Positions 7,566 through 16,678 of a stretch of 64,000 nt of DNA are shown piece after piece. The notes beneath the pieces were generated by a model. It was not told where the DNA came from, made no database searches, and saw only the letters and a program-made list of their open reading frames with translations. Numbering within the stretch: position 1 is the stretch's first letter; every line of letters begins with the position of its first letter. Origin of the DNA: CAVTQY01 sp963736975 (GTDB taxonomy: Bacteria > Pseudomonadota > Alphaproteobacteria > Acetobacterales > Acetobacteraceae); the NCBI GenBank assembly GCA_963736975.1, contig CAVTQY010000002.1:1054001-1118000 (forward strand), given 5' to 3'. The position numbers and the translations under genes were made by a program.

Positions 7566-8293
7566 GCGTCAATCTCAATAAAATCGCCCTGCTGCGTAAT
7601 TCACGCCGCACCGGCGTGCCCGACCTGCTGCATTTTGCCCGCCTGGCGATTGAGGCCGGCGCGCAAGGCATCACCCTCCATCCCCGTCCCGACGAACGCC
7701 ACATCCGCCGCAGCGACGTGCCCGCCATCGCCGAGGTGCTCTCGCCGCTGCGCCCGCGCATCGAACTCAACATCGAAGGCTACCCGGACGAACGGCTGCT
7801 ACAGATCGCCCGGGAGGTTACACCTGAACAATGCACGCTGGTGCCGGACGCACCGGACGCCTTCACCTCCGAAGAAGGCTGGAAACTCACGCCCGAGCAA
7901 ATGAAACTGGCACGGCCGGCTGTCGTCGCGCTCAAAGCACTCGGCGCGCGGGCGATCCTGTTCATCGATCCCGACCCGGCGGTGCTCGATCGCGTTGCCG
8001 TAACCGGCGCCGAGGGGGTCGAAATCTACACAGGCAGCTATGCCGCGGCGTTCCGTTCGGACAATCATGCCAGCCTGCTGAACGCCTGCGCTGAAACCGC
8101 GCGCCAGGCGCGCGCACGGCACCTGCTGGTCAACGCCGGCCACGACCTCAACCTTCGCAACCTGCCGCCATTGGTCGCCGCCATACCGTCCTTGGCGGAA
8201 GCATCGATCGGCCACGAACTGACTGCCGACGCGCTGGAAATGGGCTTCAGCGCCGCTGTGCGCGCCTATGCGGCCGCGCTTGCGGGGGAGTGA
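7553..8293 (+). CDS. pdxJ: Pyridoxine 5'-phosphate synthase
   Basis: This 246-aa TIM-barrel enzyme condenses 1-deoxyxylulose 5-phosphate with 3-amino-2-oxopropyl phosphate in DXP-dependent vitamin B6 synthesis. Diagnostic blocks are LSVNLNKIALLRNSR, GITLHPRPDERHIR, ELNIEGYP, CTLVPD, GVEIYTGSYA, VNAGHDLNL and SIGHELTADAL. The start ATG at 7553 lies inside the end of thiE. A thiE-pdxJ overlap is unusual; pdxJ is more often beside acpS or recO. Confidence 0.96.
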   Translation: MARLSVNLNKIALLRNSRRTGVPDLLHFARLAIEAGAQGITLHPRPDERHIRRSDVPAIAEVLSPLRPRIELNIEGYPDERLLQIAREVTPEQCTLVPDAPDAFTSEEGWKLTPEQMKLARPAVVALKALGARAILFIDPDPAVLDRVAVTGAEGVEIYTGSYAAAFRSDNHASLLNACAETARQARARHLLVNAGHDLNLRNLPPLVAAIPSLAEASIGHELTADALEMGFSAAVRAYAAALAGE

Positions 8294-8295
8294 GG

Positions 8296-8436
8296 CTTCG
8301 GGGCTCTGCCCCGGACCCCGGCAGGGGCTCTGCCCCTGCACCCCGCCAGGGGGCGACGGCCCCCTGGACCTGCGATTCTGGGGGGTGCAGGGGGGCAACG
8401 CGCCCCTGCTGGGGGTGCGGGGGCCAAGCCCCCGAT
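8296..8436. repeat. GC-rich palindromic intergenic repeat
   Basis: The gap between pdxJ and the convergent LLM gene is filled with interleaved stems such as GGGGCTCTGCCCC and AGGGGGCGACGGCCCCCT, plus GGGGGCCAAGCCCCC. This kind of filler is common between genes in Acetobacteraceae. It could act as a bidirectional transcript terminator or RNA-stabilising structure. No gene is seen in it. Confidence 0.7.
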
Positions 8437-8439
8437 GCC

Positions 8440-9585
8440 TTACTCCGCCGCTAAGCGGTCGATTTCAGCCTGCACGGCAGCTTGCGACTGTGCGCGGAAG
8501 CGGTCGCTGTTGCTGCGTGCGCTGTCATAGCTCGTGTAACGGAGTATTCGGCTGTTCTGGAAGTGTGGGTGCACATACCGCGCCATCAGTTCGTAGTGGC
8601 GTTTGGTGGCGTCCCAGTTGGCCCAGTTGTGCGCGAGTTCCATGATCGCGCCGAACCCGCTGGAGCCTTCGAGCAGCGTTTCGATATAGGCGATTGCGTC
8701 GTCGGGCGTACCGATGCAGGCGGCTTTGTTCTCGACCAGGTATTCGTAAGCGTCGCCGATGCCCGGGGGCACGATCGGGAAGGTACCGACGTCACGAAAA
8801 TACTGTGCGAATGCCTCGAGCCCGAAGCGCACGTTTTCGCGCGCCTGTTCGCGTGTTTCGGCGATATGCATCATCGTTACCAGGCGCCAGTTGCGCCGGT
8901 CGGCAGGCTTGCCGTTGAGCCGCGCCTGTTCCTCGTAGAGAGACCAGTTCTTGGCGTGTTGTTTCATCGCTTCGGGAGACGTACCGCCGATCGAGAGCAT
9001 GCCGATGCCGTGCCGGCCGGACGCGAGCGCGCCGACCGGCGACCGCGACGCGGCGACCGCCAGTTCCATCACCGGCTGCGTGTAGCAGGGCAGTTGCAGT
9101 TTTGCTTCCCGCAGGTCGTACCAGTCGGTTTTTTCGGTAACCGTCTCGCCGTGCAACAGACGTACGATCACGTCCAGGCTTTGGTTCATCATACGCCGTT
9201 GGTCGGCCGCGGCGATGCCGATCTTCATTGCATCGTGCACGAGTGCGCCGGGGCCGACGCCGAACATTGCTCGCCCGCGCGTGAGGTGATCGAGCAGCAC
9301 CATCCGGTCGGCGAGGATGAACGGGTTGTGGTACGGCAATGAGGCGACGCCAGTCCCAAGCCGGATGTGACGGGTGCGCTCGGTCGCAGTTGCGATGAAC
9401 ACCTCGGGAGAGGCGATGATCTCGAAGCCGCCGGAATGGTGCTCGCCGATCCAGGCTTCATTGTAACCGAGGCGGTCCAGGTGCTGGAGCAGCTCGAGGT
9501 CCCGTTCGAGCGCGAGCGTCGGGTTTTCATCCATTGCGTGGAAGGGGGCGAGGAAGATTCCGCTGCGCAGGTATGTCTCAGTCAT
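8440..9585 (-). CDS. LLM class flavin-dependent oxidoreductase
   Basis: This 381-aa protein is of the bacterial-luciferase-like TIM-barrel family that uses reduced FMN and oxygen. The pattern GYNEAWIGEHHSGG, ASPEVFIATATERTRHIRLGTG and YHNPFILADRMVLLDHLTRGR near the N-terminus is typical and resembles limonene-monooxygenase-like members. A partner flavin reductase is not encoded nearby. The substrate cannot be deduced. It stands alone, convergent with pdxJ and divergent from the lipoprotein pair. Confidence 0.9.
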   Translation of the reverse strand: MTETYLRSGIFLAPFHAMDENPTLALERDLELLQHLDRLGYNEAWIGEHHSGGFEIIASPEVFIATATERTRHIRLGTGVASLPYHNPFILADRMVLLDHLTRGRAMFGVGPGALVHDAMKIGIAAADQRRMMNQSLDVIVRLLHGETVTEKTDWYDLREAKLQLPCYTQPVMELAVAASRSPVGALASGRHGIGMLSIGGTSPEAMKQHAKNWSLYEEQARLNGKPADRRNWRLVTMMHIAETREQARENVRFGLEAFAQYFRDVGTFPIVPPGIGDAYEYLVENKAACIGTPDDAIAYIETLLEGSSGFGAIMELAHNWANWDATKRHYELMARYVHPHFQNSRILRYTSYDSARSNSDRFRAQSQAAVQAEIDRLAAE

Positions 9586-9704
9586 GCTCGTCTCGCTGGT
9601 TTTCGGGCCGATGCGCTCACGATAGCTTGGGTTGGCCCGCGGTCAATTGCGATCACCCGTTTGCTATTTGCAGTGCCGGGACGTTCCGCCATGTCAGTCA
9701 GGCG

Positions 9705-10211
9705 ATGTCGAACAGCCGGATTCTGCTGCCGGTTCTGTGCCTGCCTCTGCTGTCCGCCTGCGGATCGCTGCTGTCGGCGACCACAGCCGACGTGGCCGGC
9801 GTCGCCAGCGCGGGCATTTCCAGCGGGATCACGAAGAACGCCGCGGTCGGCACCGGGATAGGCCTGGGCGTCGCCGCCGGCGCAGATGCAGGGCTGCGTT
9901 ATGTGGAACGCCGGGTGCACGCCGCCGAGCAGGACCGGATCGCTGCCGCGGCGGGGCCGCTTGCGCCGGGCCAGGTTGCTCGGTGGTACGTGGTGCACGA
10001 AATCCCGATCGAGCCCAATCAGCACGGCCAAGTCGCAGTCTTTCGTTCCATCGATGAAGACGGTTTCAGGTGCAAGGAGATCGTCTTTTCGATCGAGAAC
10101 GACAAGGGTGTCGCGCAAGGCTATTATACCGCGGCGATCTGCCTGGACGGCACACGGTGGCGCTGGGCACAGGCCGAGCCGTCCACCGCCCGCTGGGCCG
10201 GCCTGCAATGA
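9705..10211 (+). CDS. Lipoprotein, first of a tandem paralogous pair
   Basis: This 168-aa protein has a lipobox at LPLLSAC and a Gly/Ala-rich small-residue stretch (GVASAGISSGITKNAAVGTGIGLGVAAGADAG) that could cross or line a membrane. The C-terminal domain of about 90 aa contains VARWYVVHEIPI, FRCKEIVFSIE and RWRWAQAEPSTARWAG. The same order of elements recurs in the next gene, including the GxxRWRWAxAEP...RW ending. The start is taken at 9705 because it directly precedes the signal peptide. The function is unknown; the ATGA overlap with its paralogue implies that the two are made together. Confidence 0.78.
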   Translation: MSNSRILLPVLCLPLLSACGSLLSATTADVAGVASAGISSGITKNAAVGTGIGLGVAAGADAGLRYVERRVHAAEQDRIAAAAGPLAPGQVARWYVVHEIPIEPNQHGQVAVFRSIDEDGFRCKEIVFSIENDKGVAQGYYTAAICLDGTRWRWAQAEPSTARWAGLQ

Positions 10212-10711
10212 GCCTTTGGGCTCGAGGTGCCGGCGTGCTGGCGATATTCGGCTCCGCCGTGTTGCTGGCGGGCTGCCATGATATTTCGACCATTGCCGGC
10301 ATTGCCTCCGGATCGGCGACCGGAGCGGCAACCGGCAATCCCGCGATCGGCTTTGCGGTGGGCATCGGGGTCAGCGCCGGCGGGAACTTCCTGGTTACCT
10401 ATATTTCCCGCGTACGGGCCGGTGCCGAACAGGACGTAATCGCGCAGACCGCCGGCGCCCTGCCCGTCGGCGGCGAGGCGCCCTGGGCGATTCACCACAC
10501 CATCCCGATCGGCAACGAGCATGGCGACTTGCGGGTTCTGGACGTGATCACCACGCCGATCGCGGTGTGCAAGGATGTCACATTCTCGGTCATCGACGGA
10601 CACCGCCCGACGTCGCCACGCCAGAACTATCTCGTATCGGTGTGCCGCGATCCGAAAGGCTGGAAATGGGGGACCGCGGAGCCCGCGGTCTCGCGGTGGG
10701 GTCTTTTATAA
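10208..10711 (+). CDS. Lipoprotein, second of a tandem paralogous pair
   Basis: This 167-aa protein has a signal peptide ending in VLLAGC. It is alignable by eye to the preceding gene product: a small-residue repeat region (IAGIASGSATGAATGN), then PWAIHHTIPIG, CKDVTFSVI and KGWKWGTAEPAVSRWG. The start ATG overlaps the upstream stop (ATGA). The stop overlaps the convergent CYTH-CHAD gene by six bases. The two may form a hetero-oligomer in the cell envelope, which is inference from the tandem arrangement. Confidence 0.78.
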   Translation: MSLWARGAGVLAIFGSAVLLAGCHDISTIAGIASGSATGAATGNPAIGFAVGIGVSAGGNFLVTYISRVRAGAEQDVIAQTAGALPVGGEAPWAIHHTIPIGNEHGDLRVLDVITTPIAVCKDVTFSVIDGHRPTSPRQNYLVSVCRDPKGWKWGTAEPAVSRWGLL

Positions 10712-12208
10712 AGCTGATTCGGCATCCTGCAGTCTGCGCCAGGCTTTCGACACCTCGCGCCGCGCCTTGTCCCCCCGCGCATCCGCCCAGCCCGCAAGCC
10801 TGCCGATCGCCGGCACGAGGCCGGGCCTCTCCGGTCCGCCAAGCTCGTTCGCCAGCGCCGGCGTCACCGCCGCATCGTTCACCCGACCCAACAGTTGCTG
10901 CAGGTCTTTGCATGCGTGCAGCAGAGGCTTCGCTCTTTTGGACGACGTGAGCGGTTCGAGAAACTCGATGCCGTAGCGCAGCTTCTTCACCGCTTTGCGA
11001 AGCGCATGCAGGTCGGTCCGCGACGCCGTCTCCAGATGTCGCCCGCGCTTGACGACCTTGCGTTGCATGCGTGCCAGCAGGTCGGGAGCGAGTTCGCATA
11101 TCGCACAGTTCAATTTATCTCTACCAAGCAAACCAGAATCGCGCGCGCCGTCTTCGATCCATCCGGCGAGGCTGAGTACCAGCCCGGTGAACGCCGAGCC
11201 GTCCACTTCGCGGCGCAACTCGGTGTGCGCGGCGGCCTGGCGCAACTCGGCGCCACCGCGCAGCTTCTCCAGCCAGCCCATGGCGCCATGATTCTCTGCG
11301 GCCGGCAGCGTCTCTTCCAGAAAGACGTCCCAATCACGCGCGGCACCTGCCACCAGTCCGACACGGCGCAATTCCTCGGTGAAGCGCCCCACCATTTCCC
11401 GCTGCAACACCGGCCGGAACAGCACGAGCGCGGCGCGCAATCGACGAATGGCAACGCGCAGTTGGTGCACGCCTTCGACATCGCCGATCCGGGCCGGTGC
11501 AATATTCACCAGGAGATGCGACAGGATGGAGCGCAGAATCGCTGCGAATGCCGCGGCGCCGCTCGTATCCGGCGCAAAATCGATATCGTCCGCTTTGCTC
11601 GCCTTCGGCGGCTCGCCGACTCGCAACCGGAAGCCCCGTTCCGCCTTGCTTGCCGTTTCGAGGCTGAGTGGCGCCGTGCCGAGCAGATCGAGGGCCAGCC
11701 GGTACAACGCACCCGGCTCACCTTGCTTCAACTCCAACTCCAGCTCCGAGACATGCTCGCTGCGGTCACCGGCACGTATCGCCCCATGATCGATCGCGAC
11801 CTCGGCCATTGTGCCCGGTTCGAGATGTACGATCCGCGCCGATCGCCGGATATCGCTTACACATACCGGCTGCAGGGCGGCGGGATTTATACCGCGCAAC
11901 GCCGTGGCCGCAGGCGTGTCCGCAAGCGCGGCCAAATCCGGTTGTTCGCTTCTCACCGGCTGTTCCCACTCGCCGCGTCGGAATGCAACGCCATGGTCTC
12001 CCCCAAGGCTTTTCACCGTCTGGATCAGCGTTGTTCCAGACCGGCGCACGCGCAAACTCATGCCCTGACGCGACAAGGCAAGATCGGGCGTGTCGAAATA
12101 GGTGGTGACCTGCTGCTCTTCCTCCGCCGGTGCTGCGCATAATCCAGGGTGCCGCTCGATCAGCTCACGGGCGTTCGGCGCCAGACGAAGCTTGATCTCG
12201 ATCTCCAC
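10706..12208 (-). CDS. CYTH and CHAD domain-containing protein
   Basis: The protein is about 500 aa. The N-terminal CYTH domain (about 1-200) has the EIEIKLRL entry motif and alternating charged strands of triphosphate-tunnel enzymes (for example TYFDTPDLALSRQGMSLRVRR), so inorganic triphosphatase activity is plausible. The C-terminal CHAD domain (about 225-490) is helical with conserved His and basic residues (VHQLRVAIRRLRAAL, LHALRKAVKKLRYGIEFLE) and binds polyphosphate. I chose a GTG start at 12208; a TTG one codon upstream is possible. Polyphosphate metabolism is the likely setting. Confidence 0.9.
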   Translation of the reverse strand: MEIEIKLRLAPNARELIERHPGLCAAPAEEEQQVTTYFDTPDLALSRQGMSLRVRRSGTTLIQTVKSLGGDHGVAFRRGEWEQPVRSEQPDLAALADTPAATALRGINPAALQPVCVSDIRRSARIVHLEPGTMAEVAIDHGAIRAGDRSEHVSELELELKQGEPGALYRLALDLLGTAPLSLETASKAERGFRLRVGEPPKASKADDIDFAPDTSGAAAFAAILRSILSHLLVNIAPARIGDVEGVHQLRVAIRRLRAALVLFRPVLQREMVGRFTEELRRVGLVAGAARDWDVFLEETLPAAENHGAMGWLEKLRGGAELRQAAAHTELRREVDGSAFTGLVLSLAGWIEDGARDSGLLGRDKLNCAICELAPDLLARMQRKVVKRGRHLETASRTDLHALRKAVKKLRYGIEFLEPLTSSKRAKPLLHACKDLQQLLGRVNDAAVTPALANELGGPERPGLVPAIGRLAGWADARGDKARREVSKAWRRLQDAESAL

Positions 12209-12219
12209 CAAGCCCGTCC

Positions 12220-12777
12220 TCAGATGCGCAGACGATCAGGAATCCGCATGCCCAGGCGCAGCGGCACGTTCCATATCTCCCGCACTTGGCGCAGTTGCCG
12301 AAACCCAGCTCGCAAATAGGTCGGCAGCGCGCGCGGATGATCAGCGGTGCAGGTGTTCACCGTCATGCCCCGCGCGCCCTGGCGCCAGACGACATCGACG
12401 GCCTGGCGCAGGAAGGCATAGCCCATTCCCATGCTGATCGCATGCGGCATCAGGCCAAAATAACTGAGATTGATGTCCGGCCAACCCCGGCCGTCGAGCT
12501 CAAAAAATCCCGCCGGTTCGCCCCCGGTGTACAGTACGTGGATCGATACAAGCCGGTCCCCCAACAGAGCCGCCAACTCGGCATCCGGCATCGTGCGCCG
12601 CAGCCACCACACATAATCGGCGCCAACCGTGTCATACAAATAGCGGTAGAACCCAACAGTGCATGACGCAACGCGCACGACCTGACACGATGTCGGCAGA
12701 ACCGGCGCGGGGTCCGCGGGCGGCCTGTCCATCCGCAGAAACGTCACCGTAACTCCCACCCGCACAACAGGTTCCAT
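12220..12777 (-). CDS. GNAT family N-acetyltransferase
   Basis: This 185-aa protein has a GNAT-like core: GEPAGFFELDG (strand 4), INLSYFGLMPHAISMGMGYAFLRQAV (strand 5 and the acetyl-CoA pyrophosphate loop region) and RALPTYLRAGFRQL near the C-terminus, a typical late-GNAT block. The substrate is unknown. It sits 11 bases upstream of the CYTH-CHAD gene on the same strand, so the two are probably co-transcribed. The 64 bases between it and rpoD hold a short GC-rich stem and no gene. Confidence 0.82.
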   Translation of the reverse strand: MEPVVRVGVTVTFLRMDRPPADPAPVLPTSCQVVRVASCTVGFYRYLYDTVGADYVWWLRRTMPDAELAALLGDRLVSIHVLYTGGEPAGFFELDGRGWPDINLSYFGLMPHAISMGMGYAFLRQAVDVVWRQGARGMTVNTCTADHPRALPTYLRAGFRQLRQVREIWNVPLRLGMRIPDRLRI

Positions 12778-12841
12778 CGGTATGGTGTGGGGAAGGAAGG
12801 ACAGGGGGCGCGGCCCCCCTGGCCTGCCATCCGCGAGCCCA

Positions 12842-14839
12842 TCAGTTGTCGTCGAGGAAGCTGCGGAGCTTACGGCTGCGGCTGGGGTGTTTCAGCTTGC
12901 GCAGTGCTTTCGCTTCGATCTGGCGGATGCGTTCGCGCGTGACGTTGAACTGCTGGCCCACTTCTTCGAGCGTATGGTCGGTATTCATGCCGATGCCGAA
13001 GCGCATGCGCAGCACGCGTTCCTCGCGCGGTGTGAGCGAGGACAGCACGCGCGTGGTGGCTTCGCGCAGGTTGGCCTGGATAGCCGCATCCAGCGGGATG
13101 ACGGCTGCCTTGTCTTCAATGAAGTCGCCGAGATGGCTGTCTTCCTCGTCGCCGATTGGGGTTTCCAGGCTGATCGGCTCTTTGGCGATCTTGAGTACTT
13201 TCCGCACCTTCTCGAGCGGCATGCCAAGTTTCTCGGCAAGTTCCTCGGGCGCCGGCTCGCGGCCAATTTCGTGCAGCATCTGGCGCGAGGTGCGCACCAG
13301 CTTGTTGATCGTCTCTATCATGTGCACGGGGATGCGGATGGTGCGTGCCTGGTCGGCGATGCTGCGCGTGATCGCCTGGCGGATCCACCATGTCGCGTAG
13401 GTACTGAACTTGTAGCCGCGGCGGTATTCGAACTTATCCACCGCCTTCATCAGCCCGATATTGCCTTCCTGGATCAGGTCCAGGAACTGCAGTCCGCGGT
13501 TGGTGTATTTCTTGGCGATCGAGATCACCAACCGGAGGTTGGCCTCGATCATCTCCTTCTTGGCACGTGCGGAATCCCGTTCGCCGCGGCTCACGGTCAT
13601 GAACACGCGGCGGAACTCGGAGATCGGCAGGCCGGCGTCGTTCGCGACGGCGGCGATCTGGCTGCGGATGTCGGAGATGTGGTCGCCGTCCTTGGTGGCG
13701 AAGATCTTCCAGCCTTTACCGGTGAGACGGCCAACCCGCTCAAGCCAGTTGGGATCAAGCTCGCTGCCGCGGTACTGCTTGAGGAATTCCTCGCGATTGA
13801 CCTTGCAGCTTTCCGCCATGCGCAGAAGCTGACCTTCCAGCGCGGTCAGGCGGTGGTTGAGTTGCTTGAGCTGGGTGACCAGCTCCTCGATGCGATTGTT
13901 GTGCAACCGTACCTGCGCGACCTTGTGGACCAGCTCCTCGCGCAGCTTCTCGTAGCTCTTTTCGGAGCGCGCATTGACCTCCTCGCCACTGGTCATGGTT
14001 TCCAGTCGGCGGGACTGCATTTTTTGCAGCTTCTTATATAGGCCCTCGATCTCCTCGAAATTCGCCAGGACCTCGGGCTTCAGCTTTTCTTCCAGGGCCG
14101 AAAGCGACATGCCGGCGCCTTCGCCATCGTCGTCGGCATCAAGGTCTTCCACGGTATCCAGTCCGTTGACCTCAGTCGGAGGTTGCTCACCAACGGGAGC
14201 GCCCATGGGGGCGACGGGGGGGCCAGCGGGAGCACCGATCGGAGCGCCGGCACCATCGCCGCTGGTGCCGCCGCCCTGCGTGGCCTCGAGGTCAACGATG
14301 TCGCGCAACAGCATGCGCCCGGCTTTGAGCTGATCGTGCCAGGTGATGATGGCCTTGAAGGTCAGCGGGCTTTCGCAGAGGCCGCCGATCATCATGTCGC
14401 GCCCGGCCTCGATGCGCTTGGCGATAGCGATCTCGCCTTCGCGCGACAGCAGCTCGACGGTGCCCATCTCGCGCAGGTACATGCGGACGGGGTCGTCGGT
14501 CCGGCCGACGCTTTCTTCATCGACGTTGCCGGACTGCTCTTCCTCGGCTTCCTCGACTTTTTCGGTCTTGGCGACCGGCACTTCGCCGTCTTCGTTTTCC
14601 TCGCTTTCGACGACCTGGATGCCGATCTCGTTGAGATTGGCCATCACATCCTCGATCTGCTCGGAGCTGTTTTGCTCCGGCGGCAGAACGGCGTTCAGCT
14701 CGTCGAAGGTGATGTAGCCGCGTTCCTTGCCCTTGGCGATCAGCCGCTTGACGGCCGCCGACTGCACGTCGAGCAGGGTCGTCTCTACATCCTGTTCAAC
14801 GGTCGCGGAATCGGCGCTCACGTTCGGCTTGGTCGCCAT
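12842..14839 (-). CDS. rpoD: RNA polymerase primary sigma factor (sigma70)
   Basis: This 665-aa protein has region 1.1 (about 20-80), region 1.2 (DDPVRMYLREMG, about 115), a long non-conserved region, and regions 2 to 4. Region 2 shows IANLRLVISIAKKYTNRGLQF-type core binding and the -10 helix YATWWIRQAI. Region 4 holds the -35 helix-turn-helix (TLEEVGQQFNVTRERIRQIEAKAL). The ATG at 14839 is used; a TTG two codons earlier is less likely. Between regions 1.2 and 2 the non-conserved region contains a Gly/Ala/Pro-rich insert at residues 189-221. It follows dnaG in the classic macromolecular synthesis order. Confidence 0.98.
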   Translation of the reverse strand: MATKPNVSADSATVEQDVETTLLDVQSAAVKRLIAKGKERGYITFDELNAVLPPEQNSSEQIEDVMANLNEIGIQVVESEENEDGEVPVAKTEKVEEAEEEQSGNVDEESVGRTDDPVRMYLREMGTVELLSREGEIAIAKRIEAGRDMMIGGLCESPLTFKAIITWHDQLKAGRMLLRDIVDLEATQGGGTSGDGAGAPIGAPAGPPVAPMGAPVGEQPPTEVNGLDTVEDLDADDDGEGAGMSLSALEEKLKPEVLANFEEIEGLYKKLQKMQSRRLETMTSGEEVNARSEKSYEKLREELVHKVAQVRLHNNRIEELVTQLKQLNHRLTALEGQLLRMAESCKVNREEFLKQYRGSELDPNWLERVGRLTGKGWKIFATKDGDHISDIRSQIAAVANDAGLPISEFRRVFMTVSRGERDSARAKKEMIEANLRLVISIAKKYTNRGLQFLDLIQEGNIGLMKAVDKFEYRRGYKFSTYATWWIRQAITRSIADQARTIRIPVHMIETINKLVRTSRQMLHEIGREPAPEELAEKLGMPLEKVRKVLKIAKEPISLETPIGDEEDSHLGDFIEDKAAVIPLDAAIQANLREATTRVLSSLTPREERVLRMRFGIGMNTDHTLEEVGQQFNVTRERIRQIEAKALRKLKHPSRSRKLRSFLDDN

Positions 14840-14884
14840 CTTCAAGTTACTCCGGCAAACTTCATCACGTCCGGCTCCGGCGGG

Positions 14885-16678
14885 TCAGGCCTGAGGTTCG
14901 TCCGTCTCTTCCCCGCGCTGAGCGGATACCAAATCGTTTCTGAGATTGGTCAACCGGTGCTGCGAGTGCTGATCCACGCGCGTCTCGAAGTCGTTCCTAG
15001 CCCTCGCAACGTCGTCTTCCAGCGGGCCGCGCTGCATCACCCTGAGATAATGCCGCCAGCCTGCCCCGGCGTCCCCCAACGATGCTTCGACCGACGCACA
15101 CTGAGGAAGCGGGAAAGGTACCCGCCCCAGGGCTCGTTCGGCATCAGCATGCAATCCAGAAGCTGTGAGGTGGTTGATCAAGGCCTGTGAGTCAAGCACA
15201 TCGGCGTGATCAGACCAGCCGAATATCGCAGTCCGTAGCCGTTCGTACGGGGGCGGCAGCTCCAGGTTGGCGAAGTCGGGGGCAACGTCCACCAGCAGAG
15301 CGGGGTGGCGGAGCAGAATTGCGATAAGAATACGTGCACGTTCGGCAGCAGCAGCGGCATCATTCGGCTCCGGTCGAGGCAATGGACGGGGCGTTGCTGG
15401 GGTCATCCGCGCCCGACGGCTGGCGAAAAAGCGCTGCCGCAGGAAGTCTCGGTATTCCTGCGATAGCGCACGGTCCGGAATTCGCCGCGCCGCATCATCA
15501 AGGCGGTGGAGCAATTGCGCCCGTTGTTCCACGCTCTTATCGCCGGTCGTATCGCGGATTAGATCGAACAGCGCTTCGGTAAGCGGCCGGCGGGCCTGCA
15601 GCACCGAGTCGAAGCCGGAGCGGCCGCGAGTGCGCACGATCGTGTCGGGGTCTTCGCCGGCCGGCACCGAGGCCAGTTGCAGGGTCCGGTCCGGGCCCAG
15701 CAACGGCAACGCGAGTTCGGTGGCGCGCGCTGCAGCGCGGGCACCGGCGGCATCGCCGTCGAAGCACAGCACCGGGGCGGGCGAGAGCCGCCACAGCTCG
15801 GCCAATTGCTCCTCGGTCAGTGCCGTCCCCAGCGGGGCCACGGCGGCGCCGAAGCCGGCCTGATGCAGTGCGATCACGTCCATATAGCCCTCGACGACGA
15901 TGACCTCGGCCCGCGCCGAGGCGCTGCGGACGGCCTCCCGTGCCAGATCAAGGCCGTAAAGGCTGCGCCGCTTGGCGAACAGCGAGGTCTCCGGCCCGTT
16001 GAGGTATTTTGGCTGCCCGTCCCCCAGAGTACGGCCGCCGAAGCTGATCAGCCCGCCCCGGCGATCACGGATCGGAAACATCACCCGGTTGAAGAACAGG
16101 TCATAGGTGCGGCCGGTTGCCTCGTCGGTACGGAGCAATCCGGCCTCGACCAGCAGCTCCGTGGTAATCCCTTCGCGCGAGAGGTCGGCTGCCAGCGTGC
16201 CGCGGCCCTCGCCAGACCAGCCTAGCCCGAAGCGGCGGATCGTCTCCTCGGCCAGGCCGCGGTTCGTCAGGTAACCGAGGGCGGCGCGGCCCTCGGGCAA
16301 GAACAGTCGGCGCTGAAAGCCGGCGGCCGCCATTTCCAGCACGCCGGCCAGGGTGTGGCGGCGGCGTTCGGCCTCGGCGATAGCGGGCGAGAGCGGCGGG
16401 ACTTCGAGCCCGGCTTCGCCGGCGAGGCGCTGCACCGTCTCCATGAAGCCGGCGCCCTCGTTTTGCATTACAAAGGTGATGGCGTCGCCATGCGCACCGC
16501 AACCGAAGCAGTGGTAGTGGTCGTCCCAGATGTAGAAGCTCGGCGTCTTCTCGCCGTGGAACGGGCAGCAGGCCTTCCACTGCCTTCCGGCGCGTTCCAG
16601 CTTCACCCGGCGCCCGATCAGGCCCGGCAGCGGGGTGCGCGTGCGCAGCTCGTCCAGGAAAGCGGCGGGGAGCGCCAT
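14885..16678 (-). CDS. dnaG: DNA primase
   Basis: This 597-aa protein makes RNA primers at the replication fork. The N-terminal CHC2 zinc ribbon is visible (CCPFHGEKTPSF then YHCFGCGAHGD, about residues 37-65). The TOPRIM domain shows EVIVVEGYMDVIAL and FDGDAAGARAA, with acidic catalytic residues. The C-terminal third is the DnaB-interaction region. Its ATG overlaps the yqeY stop (ATGA), and rpoD follows after 45 bases, so yqeY-dnaG-rpoD is one macromolecular-synthesis operon. Confidence 0.97.
   Translation of the reverse strand: MALPAAFLDELRTRTPLPGLIGRRVKLERAGRQWKACCPFHGEKTPSFYIWDDHYHCFGCGAHGDAITFVMQNEGAGFMETVQRLAGEAGLEVPPLSPAIAEAERRRHTLAGVLEMAAAGFQRRLFLPEGRAALGYLTNRGLAEETIRRFGLGWSGEGRGTLAADLSREGITTELLVEAGLLRTDEATGRTYDLFFNRVMFPIRDRRGGLISFGGRTLGDGQPKYLNGPETSLFAKRRSLYGLDLAREAVRSASARAEVIVVEGYMDVIALHQAGFGAAVAPLGTALTEEQLAELWRLSPAPVLCFDGDAAGARAAARATELALPLLGPDRTLQLASVPAGEDPDTIVRTRGRSGFDSVLQARRPLTEALFDLIRDTTGDKSVEQRAQLLHRLDDAARRIPDRALSQEYRDFLRQRFFASRRARMTPATPRPLPRPEPNDAAAAAERARILIAILLRHPALLVDVAPDFANLELPPPYERLRTAIFGWSDHADVLDSQALINHLTASGLHADAERALGRVPFPLPQCASVEASLGDAGAGWRHYLRVMQRGPLEDDVARARNDFETRVDQHSQHRLTNLRNDLVSAQRGEETDEPQA

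Noticed and set aside
8296..8436. CRISPR array in the GC-rich repeat region
   Set aside because: The repeats are short palindromes of varying length without regular unit and spacer sizes. No CRISPR-like array or cas gene was found anywhere in the window.
12782..14041. 419-codon plus-strand frame antisense to rpoD
   Set aside because: It lies opposite a clear sigma70 gene and mirrors its codons; no motif supports it. GC-rich third positions commonly open such antisense frames.
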